From positions 17,055,001 to 17,119,000 of the forward strand of contig NC_067294.1 in assembly GCF_020740795.1 (NCBI RefSeq): 64,000 nt of DNA, written 5' to 3'. The stretch is from Apus apus. Lineage: Eukaryota; Chordata; Aves; Apodiformes; Apodidae. The stretch's first letter is position 1. The number at the start of each line of letters is the position of its first letter. A program made the position numbers and the translations under genes. Below, one piece after another: positions 1 through 12,410 of this stretch. Under the pieces are notes generated by a model, which was not told the origin of the DNA, made no database searches, and saw only the letters and a program-made list of their open reading frames with translations.

Positions 1-3000
1 ACTGCTGTTGCACAGACTTTCCAAGCTTCTCTGCATACATTTCATACTTGACTACCCTGCTCTTGCTGGAAGAAAGGGAACAAAACGCATTCAAGAGCCA
101 CTTACTTATTCCCAATTTGAGTATGACACTGTCAAATGCAACAACATCATTTCTACTTCCCAGCAACCTCAGTGCTGGCACAGACCACATCCAGCCACCC
201 GAGACAGGCGTTTCCCACTGAAGGAACAAGAACCTCAGACCCAGCCTTTTGGTTTTGTAACTCTCAAAAGGACTCATCTCTACAAGCCACAAGGCATTAA
301 GCAACACCACACTCAAAGCTAAGTCCAGCACTTGCAGCAGAACCTAGCTCACCCAAGGCTTCTGCTGGAAATTTTCCATAGCATAGCAGTTTATTTTGTG
401 GGCAGGAAGAGATAAAGAAAATTAATTAGTCAGAGTAAGAAAAAAAAAAATTCCTCCTAAAGTGAGTAACTGCACTAAAGCAGCAGTCGTGTGCAGGCCA
501 AGCACATTTTAAGGGCTATACATTTTCACTTCCAGTCTTGGAAAAGAAAATGGAGTGAGTTTGTTCTGCATGCACATTGTCCACCATTTGTTATTGTCTG
601 TCTATTGATGCTTACTTGAAAAACAAAATTTAATTAAACCCCACAGCACTGCATAGCCTGCCTTTGAAATATGCCTGCATTAGTGGATCATTACAACAAA
701 TGAAATACAGCTTCATATCATATTTTTCAAATAACGTCCTAAAACATTTACAAATTAAATAATACTCTTGCAGAGAGAAATTAAGAGACACAGTGTTTAA
801 CAAGGGCAAAAGGATGTTTACAGATGAAGTTTGAAATGAGACACGGAGGCAATGAGGCAGAGAGGTGCTGGAGGGCTCTTTCAGACCTCGTCAATAGAGT
901 TCTTCTGTACTAGGAACTAGGGGAAGGAAGAGTCTGCCAGTGCCAGGTGAGCAGAAAGGGCAGCATCCCCAAATCCCCAAGTATGTCAGCATGAGCTCAG
1001 GGGCCTGCGGTGTGCTGGCACAACCCGACAAGCCAGGGAGGTCCCTGCACTTCTCTGCATGTAAGAGAATTCAGCAACCCTTTGTGTCCTTTGGAAACCT
1101 GGAGACCTACCAGTCTCAGGGAAGCAAACCTTTGCAACTGACCAAGAGCAGTGAAAAATCTAGACTCAAAAGGCTGAGAAAATGAATGCAGAAAGGTGCT
1201 CTCGTGGCAGAATGAGAAACAGACTGCTAGTATTTACCAGGAGCAGAAAACAAAGGGAGCTTTGGTTTCTCAGGGTAAGTAAAAGCACAAGCAAGTTAGT
1301 GAGTCAGTGTTGGTCATGGCAGTAACACCTAATGTTGAACAAATCAAAGCAGCATGTTAAAAAGCAAGTGAATATTGCATGAGCCTTACAGCTCAGGCTT
1401 GAAGAGATCCAAGATTTGTCTTTTCCTTTACAGCACCTGGGGCAAAGCCAAGTGTTCTTTGACAAATTATTTACTCCAAGAAATCATTTTCTCTAAACAA
1501 GCGCAGCCTTTTACTGCATCCTTCCTCACACTGGCCTGGAAAAGGCTGTGCCCTGCAGCCCCATCTCCGTGGTGATGCACCAATGGAGGTATCACCTCCA
1601 GCAAGAAGGCCAACCTCCCCAAAGAAAAGGCTGAAGATGGCAGAGCCCTCACCAGTGTGAGCCCTGGGGAAAGGTGGGCTGTGTGTGCCAAGCACTGGCA
1701 GGCAGGGCTCTCGTAAGAAGTGGAGTGTGCCAGGCTACAAATGGGCTGAGAAAGACGAAAACCTTGCAAGGACACCCCTGGATCTATTTTACAGGAAGAT
1801 TCACATCTGCTGCCCACATCAGGGATCAGCAACCAACAGCTGAATTCTCATAGGTCCTGCTGAGTTCTCACCAGCATGCTGAATCTATTATTTAAAGGAA
1901 AAACGTTCAGCCTGGCATATAATCATTAAAAGCTGCCAACTTCCAGCCTATGTGAGGCTTCCTCTGCAGAAAGGATCCTTGCCTGTGAATCAGGGACTTC
2001 TCACCAAGTCCACCTCACAAAATTAAAATGAACAGCTGCTGCAGGAGGTGATCCATTCTGCATCATCACCTTATTGGTCCTACAACAATCATGAGCACTG
2101 GAGCCCCAAGACACTACACAGCACAGGGCAAGGTTGGGCAAAAACCACTGGAATATGGAAAATACAGCCCCGGATCCTTCCTACAGGAAAAAAAATGGTG
2201 GGAAAGGGGCATTGGGAGTGATATAAAAGAGCTGACATCTTTCCTGCACTGAAGGAGACTCCAACAATGCTACGTGGGTCCAAGCTGCAAAGGACAAAGC
2301 ACAGCACTTGTGCACCAGCTGGCTCCCACCTGCTGACAAGCCCTCCTCACTTCCCACTCCAAAGCCTCCATCAGGATCACCAACTTACATCCACTCACCT
2401 GCACAGCCCCACATCAGCTCTCCCACCAGCAGACAGCAGGAAAGCTGCCTGGCAGCAGATTCGGGCTGGCTTTGTACATTCCAGGCTGTGGGCAAAGCCT
2501 CCCTGACACTTAAAAGCAGTACAACTGGCTTGCATGAAAGATGCAGGTTGCTGAGCCTCCTGCAGCCCTCCCAAGGAGTGAGCAAGTTCTGCGCTCCAGA
2601 ATTCCCAGGGAACACTGAGCCCTGGGAGGCTGGACAGCTTTAAAATGGCCAGGCTTCCCTGCCACAGGGATTTCAAGAAACATGCTCATCTCTAGCTCCC
2701 CAGCACCCTTGTCCAGCTTGGAAGACACCAAGAATGAGCTCTGAACACAGAAAGCAGACCAGACAGCTACTCCCAGTTTGCTGGAGGAAACAAAGGGAAT
2801 GGAACAGCTGATAGGGAGGAGGGGGCCTGGCCCTGACACCTCAGGAAGTGCTTCTGCAGTTCAAGGTAAAACCTCTCCTCTGTACCCATTTCTGAGTCTG
2901 TCTCTCTCAAAAGCTGCTCCAGGTAATTAGAATCATTATAACTATTATTAGACCATAATATTATTATAGCATTTTTGCTACACTTGACATCTGTTGGCTG

Positions 3001-3100
3001 ATAGATATAACTGGTACATAAGAAATAACTGTGCACAGATTTCTTGCAAATGAACATCAACACGGAAGACATTAAAGTCTTCTGCATTGAAAAAGTTAAT
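1..3100. other. Non-coding stretch, nothing recognised
   Basis: I see no conserved protein, RNA gene or clear repeat in this stretch. Open frames on both strands are short, low in coding character and not supported by paired splice sites. It is either intergenic or intronic to a minus-strand gene. SIL1 lies on this side of MATR3 in human, in the opposite orientation, but I found no SIL1-like exon here. Confidence 0.4.
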
Positions 3101-3369
3101 TTTATTAAATAAAAATTCTAAAATTAACAGTTAAACATTTAAAAACTCTCATTAAAGAAACTATCTGGGTTTAAAGGAAGTAGATGTTAAAACACCTCGA
3201 CCTTCTTTAGATCTTTAAAGGTATATACCTGGCTCAGCACCTCCTTCAGATCAACATAAGCATCTTCTTCCCATCTATTCCAGTGACCCAGAGGTTTCCA
3301 AATCATCCTCCCATCTTCCTTTCTCTCCCTATGCAATAGACTTTTGAATTCTTTGGGCAAGGAGTCTAA
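3101..3369 (-). CDS. Possible last exon of an unidentified minus-strand gene
   Basis: Read on the minus strand, an acceptor (pyrimidine-containing, ending TGCGCAG at 3370-3376) is followed by 60 open codons and a stop at 3187-3189. A minus-strand AATAAA follows about 80 bases later (TTTATT on the + strand, 3101-3106). The predicted tail is rich in Lys, Glu and Trp, begins LDSLPKEFKS and ends FKDLKKVEVF, and is soluble-looking. I do not recognise the family; it is not the SIL1 C-terminus, the gene expected on this side. An open frame of this length can occur by chance in several places in a window this size, so the support is the combination of acceptor, composition, stop and poly(A) signal. 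No upstream coding exon was established with confidence. Confidence 0.25.
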
Positions 3370-3399
3370 CTGCGCAGAGAACCAGTATAATAAGGACTC

Positions 3400-6300
3400 T
3401 TACAACCTGCTCAGTGAAAATCCTATAGAATTATCAGCAAACACACATCTAGAATAAAATACAGCTTCTTGCATCCCACACAGCCCAAAGGGCTTTGCAA
3501 ACTGGACTCGGGATGCAATTTATCCACCACCAAGATTCAGTCATAAACCAAAGTGGAACACTACCTTTCTTCCAGTATTTAACTCCAGCACACAGCCCCC
3601 CAGAGAGAAGGAAAAATGCAACAAAAGCAACAGAAATGCTTTATGGAGGCTGAATTTTCTCCCCTGGAAGTGAAATTTGGTCAGGACACCCATCACTAGC
3701 TGTGAACCAGTAAAGGAGAACAAACAGGGCACAGCTTCACCATCTCGTTGATAGTGTCCTTGAAGCTCAGACTGAGCAAACAACTGTGGCCAGGTACCTC
3801 AAAGTGCCAGCCTCAAGAGATGAAAGCCAACTCTGTGTTGCCCTTGAATTCAGTGGGGCCCAAACTTCACCCCATAGCTACATCAATGTGCCAAGAAAGC
3901 TGGTACAGTGGGTGGCAGTGCCCTTCAGAAAAGGATCAGCCTCACAAAACTCAAAAGCTGAACACAGCAGCTCAGTACTTACAGAGCTCAGGGGCAGGTA
4001 GAGCTGGTCCTGTTTGGACAGTGACGTTTTCTCCAGATAAGTGTATCTTAGTTAAAGCAACTCCTCTTCCTTTAGCTTAGTTTGTGCTGAGAAGGTGACC
4101 AGCAGAGCCCTGGTGGAACGAGGTGTCATGCAACCGCTCCCACAGCGACACACTATTTGGGGATAAAAATGAGTGTAGTTAATTTTTCCAGAGTGAGGGT
4201 TGTTTTTTTTTTAATTCCCCAGAGCAGAACCACCACACAAGGAACTTGGAACTGCTTGAGGAGAAAAATGAATGTTCACTACCTTAGTCACATACAGACA
4301 AGCTTAACTCTCACTGAGAACAGACCTACAGAGAAACAAAGAGAAGCAAAACACTATGGGTATAAATTCCCTTGTGCAAACCCCTCTGCTGCCAAGGCAG
4401 ACACATCTCAGGAGCTCTGGATGGAAAGGATTGCCCCAGAGTAAGGCTAGTCCTAGCAAGGGCCAGCAAGAATGAGGTTCATGAAAGGTCTTGAAAATCA
4501 TCCAAGTCTTCAGAAATGGGGCAGAAATCCCCCTCTACAGAGATCTGTCCATCACACCTCCAGCCAGTACAGTGGGTTAAAGCAGGCTTTCACTCCATCC
4601 ACCCAACACCACCAGGCAAATCAGAGGAACTCAGGCCAGGTGAGCTCACCTTCATGAGGCACAGTCAGTGCTCACTACTAAGAAAAACAAAAACACAAAA
4701 AAAACCCCAAAGCAAGTCCTCCACACACACACTTTAGGGGTAGCTATCAACAATTCCCTGTCAGAAGGGGAGAAAACCACACATCTGGGCCCTCAGAGTT
4801 GAGTCGAGGTCTGCTTCCATTTATCCTTCTCATTAATGGCCTGGGCAATGAAAGAGAAAGTAGTTTTATAAAACCTGAAAGGATGCCCAACAGTTAAGAG
4901 CTGGAAGCACTCTGGAGGTCATGTTCAGAATTGATAAACTGGAGAAAAGTTCCAAAAACACCCACAAATCAATAAAAAGCAAGGAAAACGATGCAAGGAA
5001 TTGCACTTGGAAACAGAAAAAAAAAAAAAAAAGGATCAAGCACACAAATACATTATGGGGGAAAGAGCTCTGGAGAGAGGTAACACTGGAGGAAACAGGA
5101 TGAAAAATGCCATGTGTGTCAATGCTGTGACACCATAGCTCCAGCTGCAAAGAGCTAAACATCATCCTGGGACTGAAGAATATCAAATTCCTAATTCTGG
5201 GCTGGAAGGCCATGCACAGGGCTGGGTACTGCCCATAAGAAAGTCACAGCCAAACTGGAGGGTCCAAGGAACAAGTGGAGCCACAATGGTGTAAACCACA
5301 GAGCTCCTTAGCAGCTGTTGAAGGGTTTCTGCATCCCTGCTCCCCTCCAGGCTCATTATCAGCTTCTGGTTGGCATTTAATAGCTGTTCACAAGGACAAC
5401 CACCCTCTGGGCTCCCTGTTCTCTGAAGGCAAGAGACACAGCAGCCTGCTTCATCTGCTGCAAGGACAAGTTAGATGAGGTATCAGGCTGTCCAAGACCA
5501 GGATTTCATCAAGTCCCAGCAGGAACTTGCCCCCAGCCCAGATCTGCATTAACATCCACTACTGTCCAGCCTGGAGCCTCAGGAAAGCAGCACAGACAAG
5601 GAGGCTTTTCCAGTCCTGGACTGTATCTTAGCATCCTCCATCTGGCCATTCCTACACTGCTACAGCAGCAACAGAGCTAAATTAACAGCCTTCTCCTCCC
5701 CAAAATAAAATAGAGCTCCTAATACTGCTGAAAGGGCACCCACACAGCAAGGCAGAACAAGCAGAGTCATAACCGTTTCAATTCATGTCTTCATTACCTT
5801 TCATAAACAAAGCTCTTCAGCTCAATTTGTCACCAAGCTACTTTAGCAGTGAAGACAGCCTGCCCATGCTGCAGGGGGAGGGATGCTGACCTGAGTTGCC
5901 CATGGGGGACAGCAAAGCTTTCTTCCTCATCCCCTTTTACCCCCAAAACAGCCCCATCAACCCCTGCAACCAGCTGTAGCCCATAAGGGTCTTCATCCAG
6001 CTACTCAGACACGCCCTCCCTGCCCCAGGTGGAATTATTTGAGGCCATGATTGCTGTAAGCAATTGAAATCATCCAAACAAGGTGTTTCAGAGCAGCTGT
6101 GCATGTGAAGCAGATGCCACACACACCCAGCTGCACCAAAACCAGCAAAGGGGGGAAGATCTACAAATCTTATGCAAAAGCAGAGCTTAACTTCCCAGGA
6201 ACATTTAAGATTTCCAAGTGACTCAAGAGGATTTTATTTTGAGTCAGAGCTTTAGGAGCAGGCTCTCTTGTGAACCACAGCCAGGAGAGGTTTGACAAAG

Positions 6301-6910
6301 CCTCCTTCCACAGGGCTGCTTCCCAGAGGTCCCCACTGTTGTGTCATTTTTCACTTCAGGTGCTAAGAATATCTGCGTGCTAATAAAAAAACAATAACCA
6401 GCTTTATAGGGGACTTCTCAACAAAGCGCTCAACAAATCTTAATTACAGCTGATTCACCTGTTTTACGAGTGCAAGTTAAATACTGCTCCTCAGAAAGGA
6501 AAGCTGAGCAGGGAGAGAGCTGAGGTGGGCTGTAAAAGGCACAGAGAGGATCTGTAGCAGAGAGGATTAGCACATAGAAAGGCTGTTATCCCTAAATTTA
6601 CCTTAACAACACACTGCCTTGCAAGGTCTCAGGCTACAGGTGACCTGCCTTCAACCACATCTGCACTTAGCCTTCCATTTCTTGCCAGGTAAGAGCAGGC
6701 AGAGGGTTTGGGGGTGCTGGAATGTTCTTCAGGTGTTTTATTGCTCAGGCTAAAGAAACACTCTCCTTTGTTTGTAACAAAGGAGAAGGTGGTAGCAGCA
6801 CCATCCCTGCCCTTGTGCTGCTGCTTGAGGGCACAGTGTTCTGGGTTCATGGGCTATTCTGACAACTCATTAGGAACTAGCAGTTTCTAGCTTACTCCTT
6901 TAAAAGGATC
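3400..6910. other. Non-coding stretch, nothing firm
   Basis: No exon with two good splice sites and a conserved product was found. The A-rich part at about 4800-5215 looks like an old degraded repeat (poly-A run at 5020-5033) but I cannot name its family. Minus-strand open frames at 3541-3790 and 3980-4074 end at donor-like sequences, but they have no recognised product and their phases do not link convincingly to the possible exon at 3187-3369. Confidence 0.35.
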
Positions 6911-6911
6911 A

Positions 6912-7385
6912 TAAACTCATAGAATCACAGAAATCCTGGTTGGAAGTGACCTCAAGGATGGTCTGGTCCAACCTTTCTAGGTAATAATATAGTTCATATG
7001 AGGTGACTCAACACCCTGCCTAGCTGAGTCTTTAAACTGCTCAGTGTGAAGGGAATCCACCACTTCCCTTGGGAGACTGCTCCAATGTCTGACTGTCCTC
7101 AAATTTCCTTCTAGAGTCCAACTGGAATCTCCCCAGGAGTAACTTGTGCCCATTACCCTTGTCTTTTCCATGTCACTCCTTGTGAAAAGGGAGTCTCAAT
7201 CTTCTTGGTAGCCATGTATTTGTAATCCCCTCAAATCTGGCAGATAGGTGGTGACACAGAGAGCAGACCCAAGGCAGCTCTCCCCTCTGCTAGCTGCATT
7301 ATTTCTACATTTAAGCTTCTGGAGCAACATTTTGGATGCTTCCACCTGAGGCGTGCCTTGGAGGCTGCTGAAAAATACCACTGTG
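6912..7385 (-). mobile_element. CR1 LINE 3' fragment
   Basis: The left edge reads CATAGAATCACAGAA followed by a GGTTGGAAGTGACCTCAAGGA-type block and GTCCAACC, which is the reverse complement of the avian CR1 3' end. Homology to the CR1 3' region (short blocks such as ACTTCCCTTGGGAGACTG and CCAATGTCTGACTGTCC) continues for about 450 bases. The copy is diverged and truncated at its 5' end, as is usual for CR1. Confidence 0.8.
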
Positions 7386-8200
7386 GTCCAGGCTGATCAT
7401 TTTAAGGCAGGATTGAGGGAAAGAGAAGAGAGGGAAAAAAAAAAAAGTCCATCACTTAGTAATGCTACTCCCAGAGCAGAAATTAATTCAAAAGGATCAC
7501 ACGGAGTAGAAACACTCCAGTAGCATGTTGTGTGACAGGGTGTGTCATCAGATTCTAACACCATGGAGACTTATCTGCACTTAAAAGGTTTCCAGCCATG
7601 GTTGTACACTGAGCAGCCTCCTCACACAGACAGCTTCACCACCAGAAAGGCCTCTGCAGATTATACAGCTTTGGCAAGCAAATTAAACACTATCAATGAA
7701 GTTAGACTTTCTGCCTCTAAGCCATAGTTGTACTAGGTTAGCTCTATCAGCAAAACACTGTCAAATAAACAACTTGCCCCTCAGAATTTATGCCTGCAGA
7801 ACTTCTCAGTGTAAATCTAGGACATCTTGAGAGGCGGGTAGTGTTGATTATTTGTCAAAGAGTTCTTCTAATACAAGGGTTAGTCAACCACTGAAGTTAA
7901 ATATTTTAAGGCAATATTCCAAATAATGTTGATACACAAAATCTCATTTGCTGTTTTCACTCCTTGGCTTTGGGCACCATGAATTTTCACTAGTTCCCTG
8001 GCAAGAGACCCATATGCAAGCTTGTACCAAAAAAAAAATCAAGCACTTTTAAAATGCAGGCCTCGTCTTTAAGTGAGAGCACACCCAAAAGATAAGTAAC
8101 ATTTTAACGGCCCAGACCTATGCCTCAGGTAGCAGGACACCGTTATTCCCTAACTGCCCAGGTGCAAAAGGGGGCTGAGACCACTCAGCCTGTCCTCGCA
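7386..8200. other. Non-coding stretch
   Basis: AT-leaning sequence with a short A run (7435-7445) and no recognised gene or repeat. It leads into the CpG island that begins near 8200. Confidence 0.4.
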
Positions 8201-9250
8201 CTTGAGGCAGAATCCAAACTGCTCCTATTTCGTCGAATTTGCATCCAAAACGCCTCAGTGCAAGGGACACCTGCCTGCCCAGGCACCCCGCACTGAAGCG
8301 GGGAGCTGCCCGACACAGGGCCCCGGTTCTCAGTCCCTGCTAGAACGCGACAGCCCGGCCAGCTGTCTCTACACCCCAGCCCTGCCCAAAGGAAGGCCTC
8401 CACCCCCCGGGGCAGGGGCAAACACCGTCACTCCACCTCAGCCGCAGCTCTCTGGGCCTGGGCAGGGCCCCTCTGTGAGGAGGCCGAGAGCCGGGCTGGG
8501 CCCCTCTGTGGGAAAGCCGAGCGGCGGGCACCCCCCGCCGCCACCAGACCTCGCCGCCGGCTCCCCGGGAAGGAAAGCGACGGCAGGGCACCCTCCGGGG
8601 CCAGCCAAGCCCGCAGCACCGCGTGCGGGGCCCGCTCTGCAGCAGCGCCCGGCCCGGCCCGTCATGGCGGCGCCCCCCGCCCGCCCGCGCGGCCCCCCCA
8701 CTCACCGCTCCGCACTGCGCACGCGCCGCGCCCGGTCACGCCCCCGCGGCTGGACACGCCCCCAGCCGGGGATGGACACGCCCCCTGTAGGGGATGGACA
8801 CGCCCCCTGGGTCTGGCCACGCCCCCCTGAGGCGGTGTCGGGGTCCCGGGGTACGGGGATCCCGGGGTGCGGGGATCCCGGGGGTCCCGGGGTGCGGGGG
8901 TCCCGGGGCTGCGGGGTCCTGGGGTGCGGGGGTCCCGGGGTACGGGGATCCCGGGGTGCGGGGGTCTCGGGGGTGCGAGGGTTCCGGGGGTGCGGGGTCC
9001 TGGGGTGCGGGGGTCTCGGGGGTGCGAGGGTCCCGGGGGTGCAGAGTTCCCGGGGGTGCGGGGTCCCGGAGGTGCAGAGGTCCCGGGGGTGCGGGGGTCC
9101 CTGGGTGCGGGGGTGCTGGGGGTGCGGGGTCCTAGGGTGCGGGGGTCCCGGGGTGCGGGGATCCCGGGGGTGCGGGGTCCCGGGGTGTGGGGGTCCCGGC
9201 TTTGGGCAAACGGGCTGTCCTGACCAGGCGGGAAAAGCGACCTGGAGGAA
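8200..9250. promoter_or_regulatory. CpG island, likely promoter of a minus-strand gene
   Basis: GC and CpG content rise sharply here. On the minus strand a near-consensus splice donor (GCG followed by GTGAGT) lies at 8706/8705. Just upstream of it in that orientation are five CACGCCCC boxes on the + strand at about 8737, 8755, 8777, 8799 and 8818, each an Sp/KLF-type GC box. This fits a TATA-less promoter with a noncoding first exon transcribed to the left. SIL1 is the gene expected to diverge from MATR3 on this side in vertebrates, but nothing coding here confirms it. The long open frames through the island are products of GC-rich repeats. Confidence 0.5.
8836..9200. repeat. GC-rich minisatellite
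   Basis: About 360 bases of imperfect tandem repeats with a unit near 16-17 bases, built from GGGGTGCGGGGGTCCC and variants with GTACGGGGATCCC. Because the unit length varies, all frames stay open and give artificial proline/arginine or glycine-rich open frames on both strands. Confidence 0.9.
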
Positions 9251-9301
9251 TCCAGTCATCCTGAGGGCGGGAGGGATCGCTGTCACCTTCCCGGATGGGT
9301 T

Positions 9302-9727
9302 TTAGGGCCTGATCCCAGGGCTGGAGCAGCTCTGCCCTGGAGCCAGGCTGGGAAAGTTGGGGTGTTCAGCCTGGAGAAGAGAAGGCTCCAGGGAGACCTG
9401 AGAGCACCTTCCAGTGCCTGAAGGGGCTCCAGGAAAGCTGGGGAGGGACTTGGGACAAGGGCAGGGAGGGAGAGGAAAAGGGGGAATAGTCTCAAGCTGG
9501 AAGAGGGAGATTGAGGTGAGACATGAGGAGGAAATTCTTGGCTGTGAGGGTGGCAAGACCCTGGCCCAGGTTGCCCAGGGAAGCTGTGGCTGCCCCATCC
9601 CTGGCAGTGTTGAAGGGCAGGTTGGATGGGGCTTGGAGCAGCCTGGGCTGGTGGGAGGTGTCCCTGCCCATGCAGCGAGGCTGTATGATCCTTCAGGTCC
9701 CTTCCAACCCAAACCATTCTGTGAAAA
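9302..9727 (+). mobile_element. CR1 LINE 3' fragment
   Basis: Sequence runs through the CR1 3' region in forward orientation (for example TTCAGCCTGGAGAAGAGAAG, TGCCCCATCCCTGGCAGTG) and ends with CTTCAGGTCCCTTCCAACC and ACCATTCTGTGA, the typical avian CR1 tail. 5'-truncated and moderately diverged. Confidence 0.88.
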
Positions 9728-10529
9728 AGGGTAGGATAAATGGCTTTTCTAAATGCCATCTGATTTCTTGTGGGGTGGCCAAGCACCACAGCTGTCTGCG
9801 TGTGGGCTCTGAGCACCGGGACGTTCCCTCGTGTGTCATCCCGTGGGCTTGTGTGGCCCTTTGGGAATCACCCTTCCCAGTCACCCTTCCAGACCGCCCC
9901 GCTGGGGTAGCCCATGGGACAAGAAACCACCCCTGGCTGCCCCAATGACTTCTGGGGCCTCATGGCTGTCCCTGTGCCTTCTGCTCCAGCCTTGACCTGT
10001 CGATGCCCAGCACCCCAAGCCCCCTGCTCCCTGCACTAGATGGGGGGTGGGGAAGAAGGAGGTGACATTCACAAGATTCACGAGCCTGAGCCATCTTCCC
10101 TGCCACAGGCTGCTTCAGCACCCCCTTTATTTTTCACACCTTTTGAGGGAGGTAGTGAAGTTTCAGGTAAATACAAGGGTGTTAATTCATAGCCTTGGCA
10201 CCTGATGTCCCCTGGACCCTGGTGAAGAAGAGGTGAGAAAACTGGGACAGGCATGAGCCCACAGGTCACTTCTGCCTTGCTGGCTCACAATGCTGTGCTG
10301 ATTAAAATCAGGTGCCAAAGCATTTCCCACCTGGTGACTGAGTGGTGGCACTGCAGAAAGGATGGAAAAGCCACAAGCTGTGCCACCCCCCTCCCCAGCA
10401 AGGGCTCCACCACACACCAGGCAGCAGCCAAAACCACCCTGCCAGCCATGAGGTTAAACCTGCAACCTTTAATTGCTCTGCAAAGGAGGCTCAGTGACAG
10501 CAAGTGACAACTGAGGGGGTGGCACAGTG
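9728..10529. other. Intergenic stretch
   Basis: No gene or recognisable element seen between two CR1 fragments. Open frames lack coding character. Confidence 0.4.
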
Positions 10530-10668
10530 TAAAGGAAGCTGTGTGTCCACTCTGTCCCTTGGGCTGCTGTACCCAGCAGTTGGAGATGTCCCTGCTTATT
10601 GTAGAAGGGTTGGACTAGAGGACCTTTAGAGGTCCCTTCCAACCCAACACGTTCTATGGTTCTGTGAC
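10530..10668 (+). mobile_element. Short CR1 LINE fragment
   Basis: Forward-strand CR1 tail: GTAGAAGGGTTGGACTAGA, then AGGTCCCTTCCAACCCAACA and GTTCTATGGTTCTGTGA. Only the last 140 bases or so of the element are present. Confidence 0.8.
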
Positions 10669-11662
10669 CAGCCACCTCTCTGAAGCCATAGTGAGCTCCT
10701 CCTTCCAGGCACAGCAGGAGCAGTAAAACCCCTTCATGCCCCAACCCCCCCAGCCAGCAGCTGGGCAGGGCTGTCCTCTCCTGTGCTTGCAAATCCAAGA
10801 GCCAAACATCATCTGGGGCACAGGGAAGAGGAGCTTCTCTGGAATGGTGGTGCAGCAGGGTGTCCTTGAGGCCCACACCAGCCCCAGGAGGTTTGGGAAT
10901 TCTGGCTGAGCTGCTTGGTCCAGAGAGCAGTGCTGCTGAATCCTCGGGCAACACCAGCCTAATCCCACCCTCTGAAACCCTCACACATCAAAGAGATTTG
11001 AAAACACACTCTGCATGTGTTATCTTTTGGATTTCAAGTTCTTCTGTTTGATCTGACAGGGTGGAGGGTTTTTTCCCCAAAGGTATTGGAGGAGATGGGT
11101 GTGAGAGAGTAATTTAGGGCTGGGAGCAATTCTTCATCAATGTACTTAAAGACAATCACAGCACTAGGAGGGAGGCCTAATTGTGGAGTTGTGTAATTAG
11201 TTTTTATGTCACTGCAATTATTCTGTTGGCTACATATAAAGAACATGGCAAAATGCAGCACTTAATTTAAAATCAAGACTTGATTCTCTTTTAGTAGGTA
11301 ATTGATGTTGATCACATCACTTAGCAGCGACTATAAAATGTGCTATTTAGATGGTAAAAAGATGGAGAAAAGGACTAAGCAGATAGGTAATTGATGGATC
11401 ACGGGCTGCATTGGTGGGAGGCAGCATTAATCCATCAGACTTCAGTTGTCTTTGTTTCCAGCCACTTCTGGGCATCGTTAGTGGCCCAGAGCATTAACGA
11501 GCACAGGCCTGATCCCAACAGCAGCAGCATCCACAGATGGGTTTGCACTGAATGCCTTTGGTTCCTTGCCTTTAAGTACCTTCTCTTCAGGGCAAGCTCT
11601 GCTCAAAGCTGCTTGGCTTGGAGCTGGGCTAAGGGGATGGAGGAGTCAGGCCAGTCAGAGAG
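10669..11662. other. Intergenic stretch
   Basis: No gene seen. The part from 11000 to 11400 is AT-rich and unlike its surroundings, without an identifiable repeat. Confidence 0.4.
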
Positions 11663-12410
11663 TGGTGGGGGTTGGAAGGGACCTCTGGAGATCATCCCAC
11701 CCAACTCTCCTGCCAGAGCAGGCTCAGCTACAGCAGATCCCACAGGAACATCCAGGTGGGTTGGGAATGTCTCCAGAGAAGGAGACTCCACAGCCTCTCT
11801 GGGCAGCCTGTCCCAGGGCTCTGTCACCCTCACAGGAAAGAAGCTTTTCCTCATGTTCAGCTTGACCCTCCTGTGCTCCAGTTTGTGCCCATTGCCCCTT
11901 GTCCTGTCTCTGGACACCCCTGAGAAGACTCTGGCCCCATCCTCCTGCCACCCCCTGCAGATATTGCCCAGCACTGAGCAGATCCCCCCTCAGCCTCCTC
12001 CTCTCCAGCTGAACAGTCCCAGCTCTCCCAGCCTTTCCTCATGGGGCAGAAGCTCCACTCCTCTAATCATCTTGGTGGCCCTGCACTGGGGCACTACTCC
12101 AGTAGCTCCTTATCCTTTATAAACTGGGGAGCCCAGAACTGGATGCAGGATTCCAGATGAGGCCTCACCAGGGCAGAACAGAGGGGGAGGAGAACCTCCC
12201 TGACCTGCTGGCCACACTCTTCTTCACGCCCCCCAGGCCACCACTGGCCTTCTTGGCCACAAGGGCACATTGCTGGCTCATGGTCAGCCTGTTGTCCACC
12301 AGAACCCCGAGGTCATTTTCAACAGAGCTGCTCTCCAGGAGGTCAGCCCCTAACCTGAGCTGATCCATGGGGTTGTTCCTCCCCAGATGCAGTACCTGTC
12401 ACTTGCAGTC
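11663..12410 (-). mobile_element. CR1 LINE fragment, about 750 bases
   Basis: In reverse orientation the segment covers the CR1 3' region and extends into the end of ORF2. On the minus strand 12165-12368 reads as the conserved CR1 reverse-transcriptase tail ([20 protein letters not shown]), followed by the 3' block and GGTTGGAAGGGACCTCTGGAG near 11672 on the + strand. The copy is 5'-truncated; the coding remnant is short and broken. Confidence 0.9.

Noticed and set aside
3541-3790. Minus-strand frame ending at a possible AAG/GTAGTG donor just before the candidate last exon
   Set aside because: The phase fits the candidate last exon, but no clear acceptor was found and the product is not recognised; open frames of this size are common by chance.
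4640-4668. Minus-strand microexon with a T-rich acceptor and an AAG/GTGAGC donor
   Set aside because: The acceptor tract comes from an A-rich simple sequence, and all three frames of the 28 bases contain a stop.
5830-6000. Minus-strand frame without a start, about 56 codons, with coding-like composition
   Set aside because: No acceptor with a pyrimidine tract, no donor or poly(A) signal that fits, and no recognised product.
8202-9305. 367-codon + strand open frame in the first CpG island
   Set aside because: Most of it is translated minisatellite (Gly/Arg/Val repeats) and GC-rich sequence.
9283-9816. Open frames over the CR1 fragments, here and at 11.6-12.4 and 24.1-24.8 kb
   Set aside because: They are translations of the CR1 3' region; only the short reverse-transcriptase tail remnant is real element coding.
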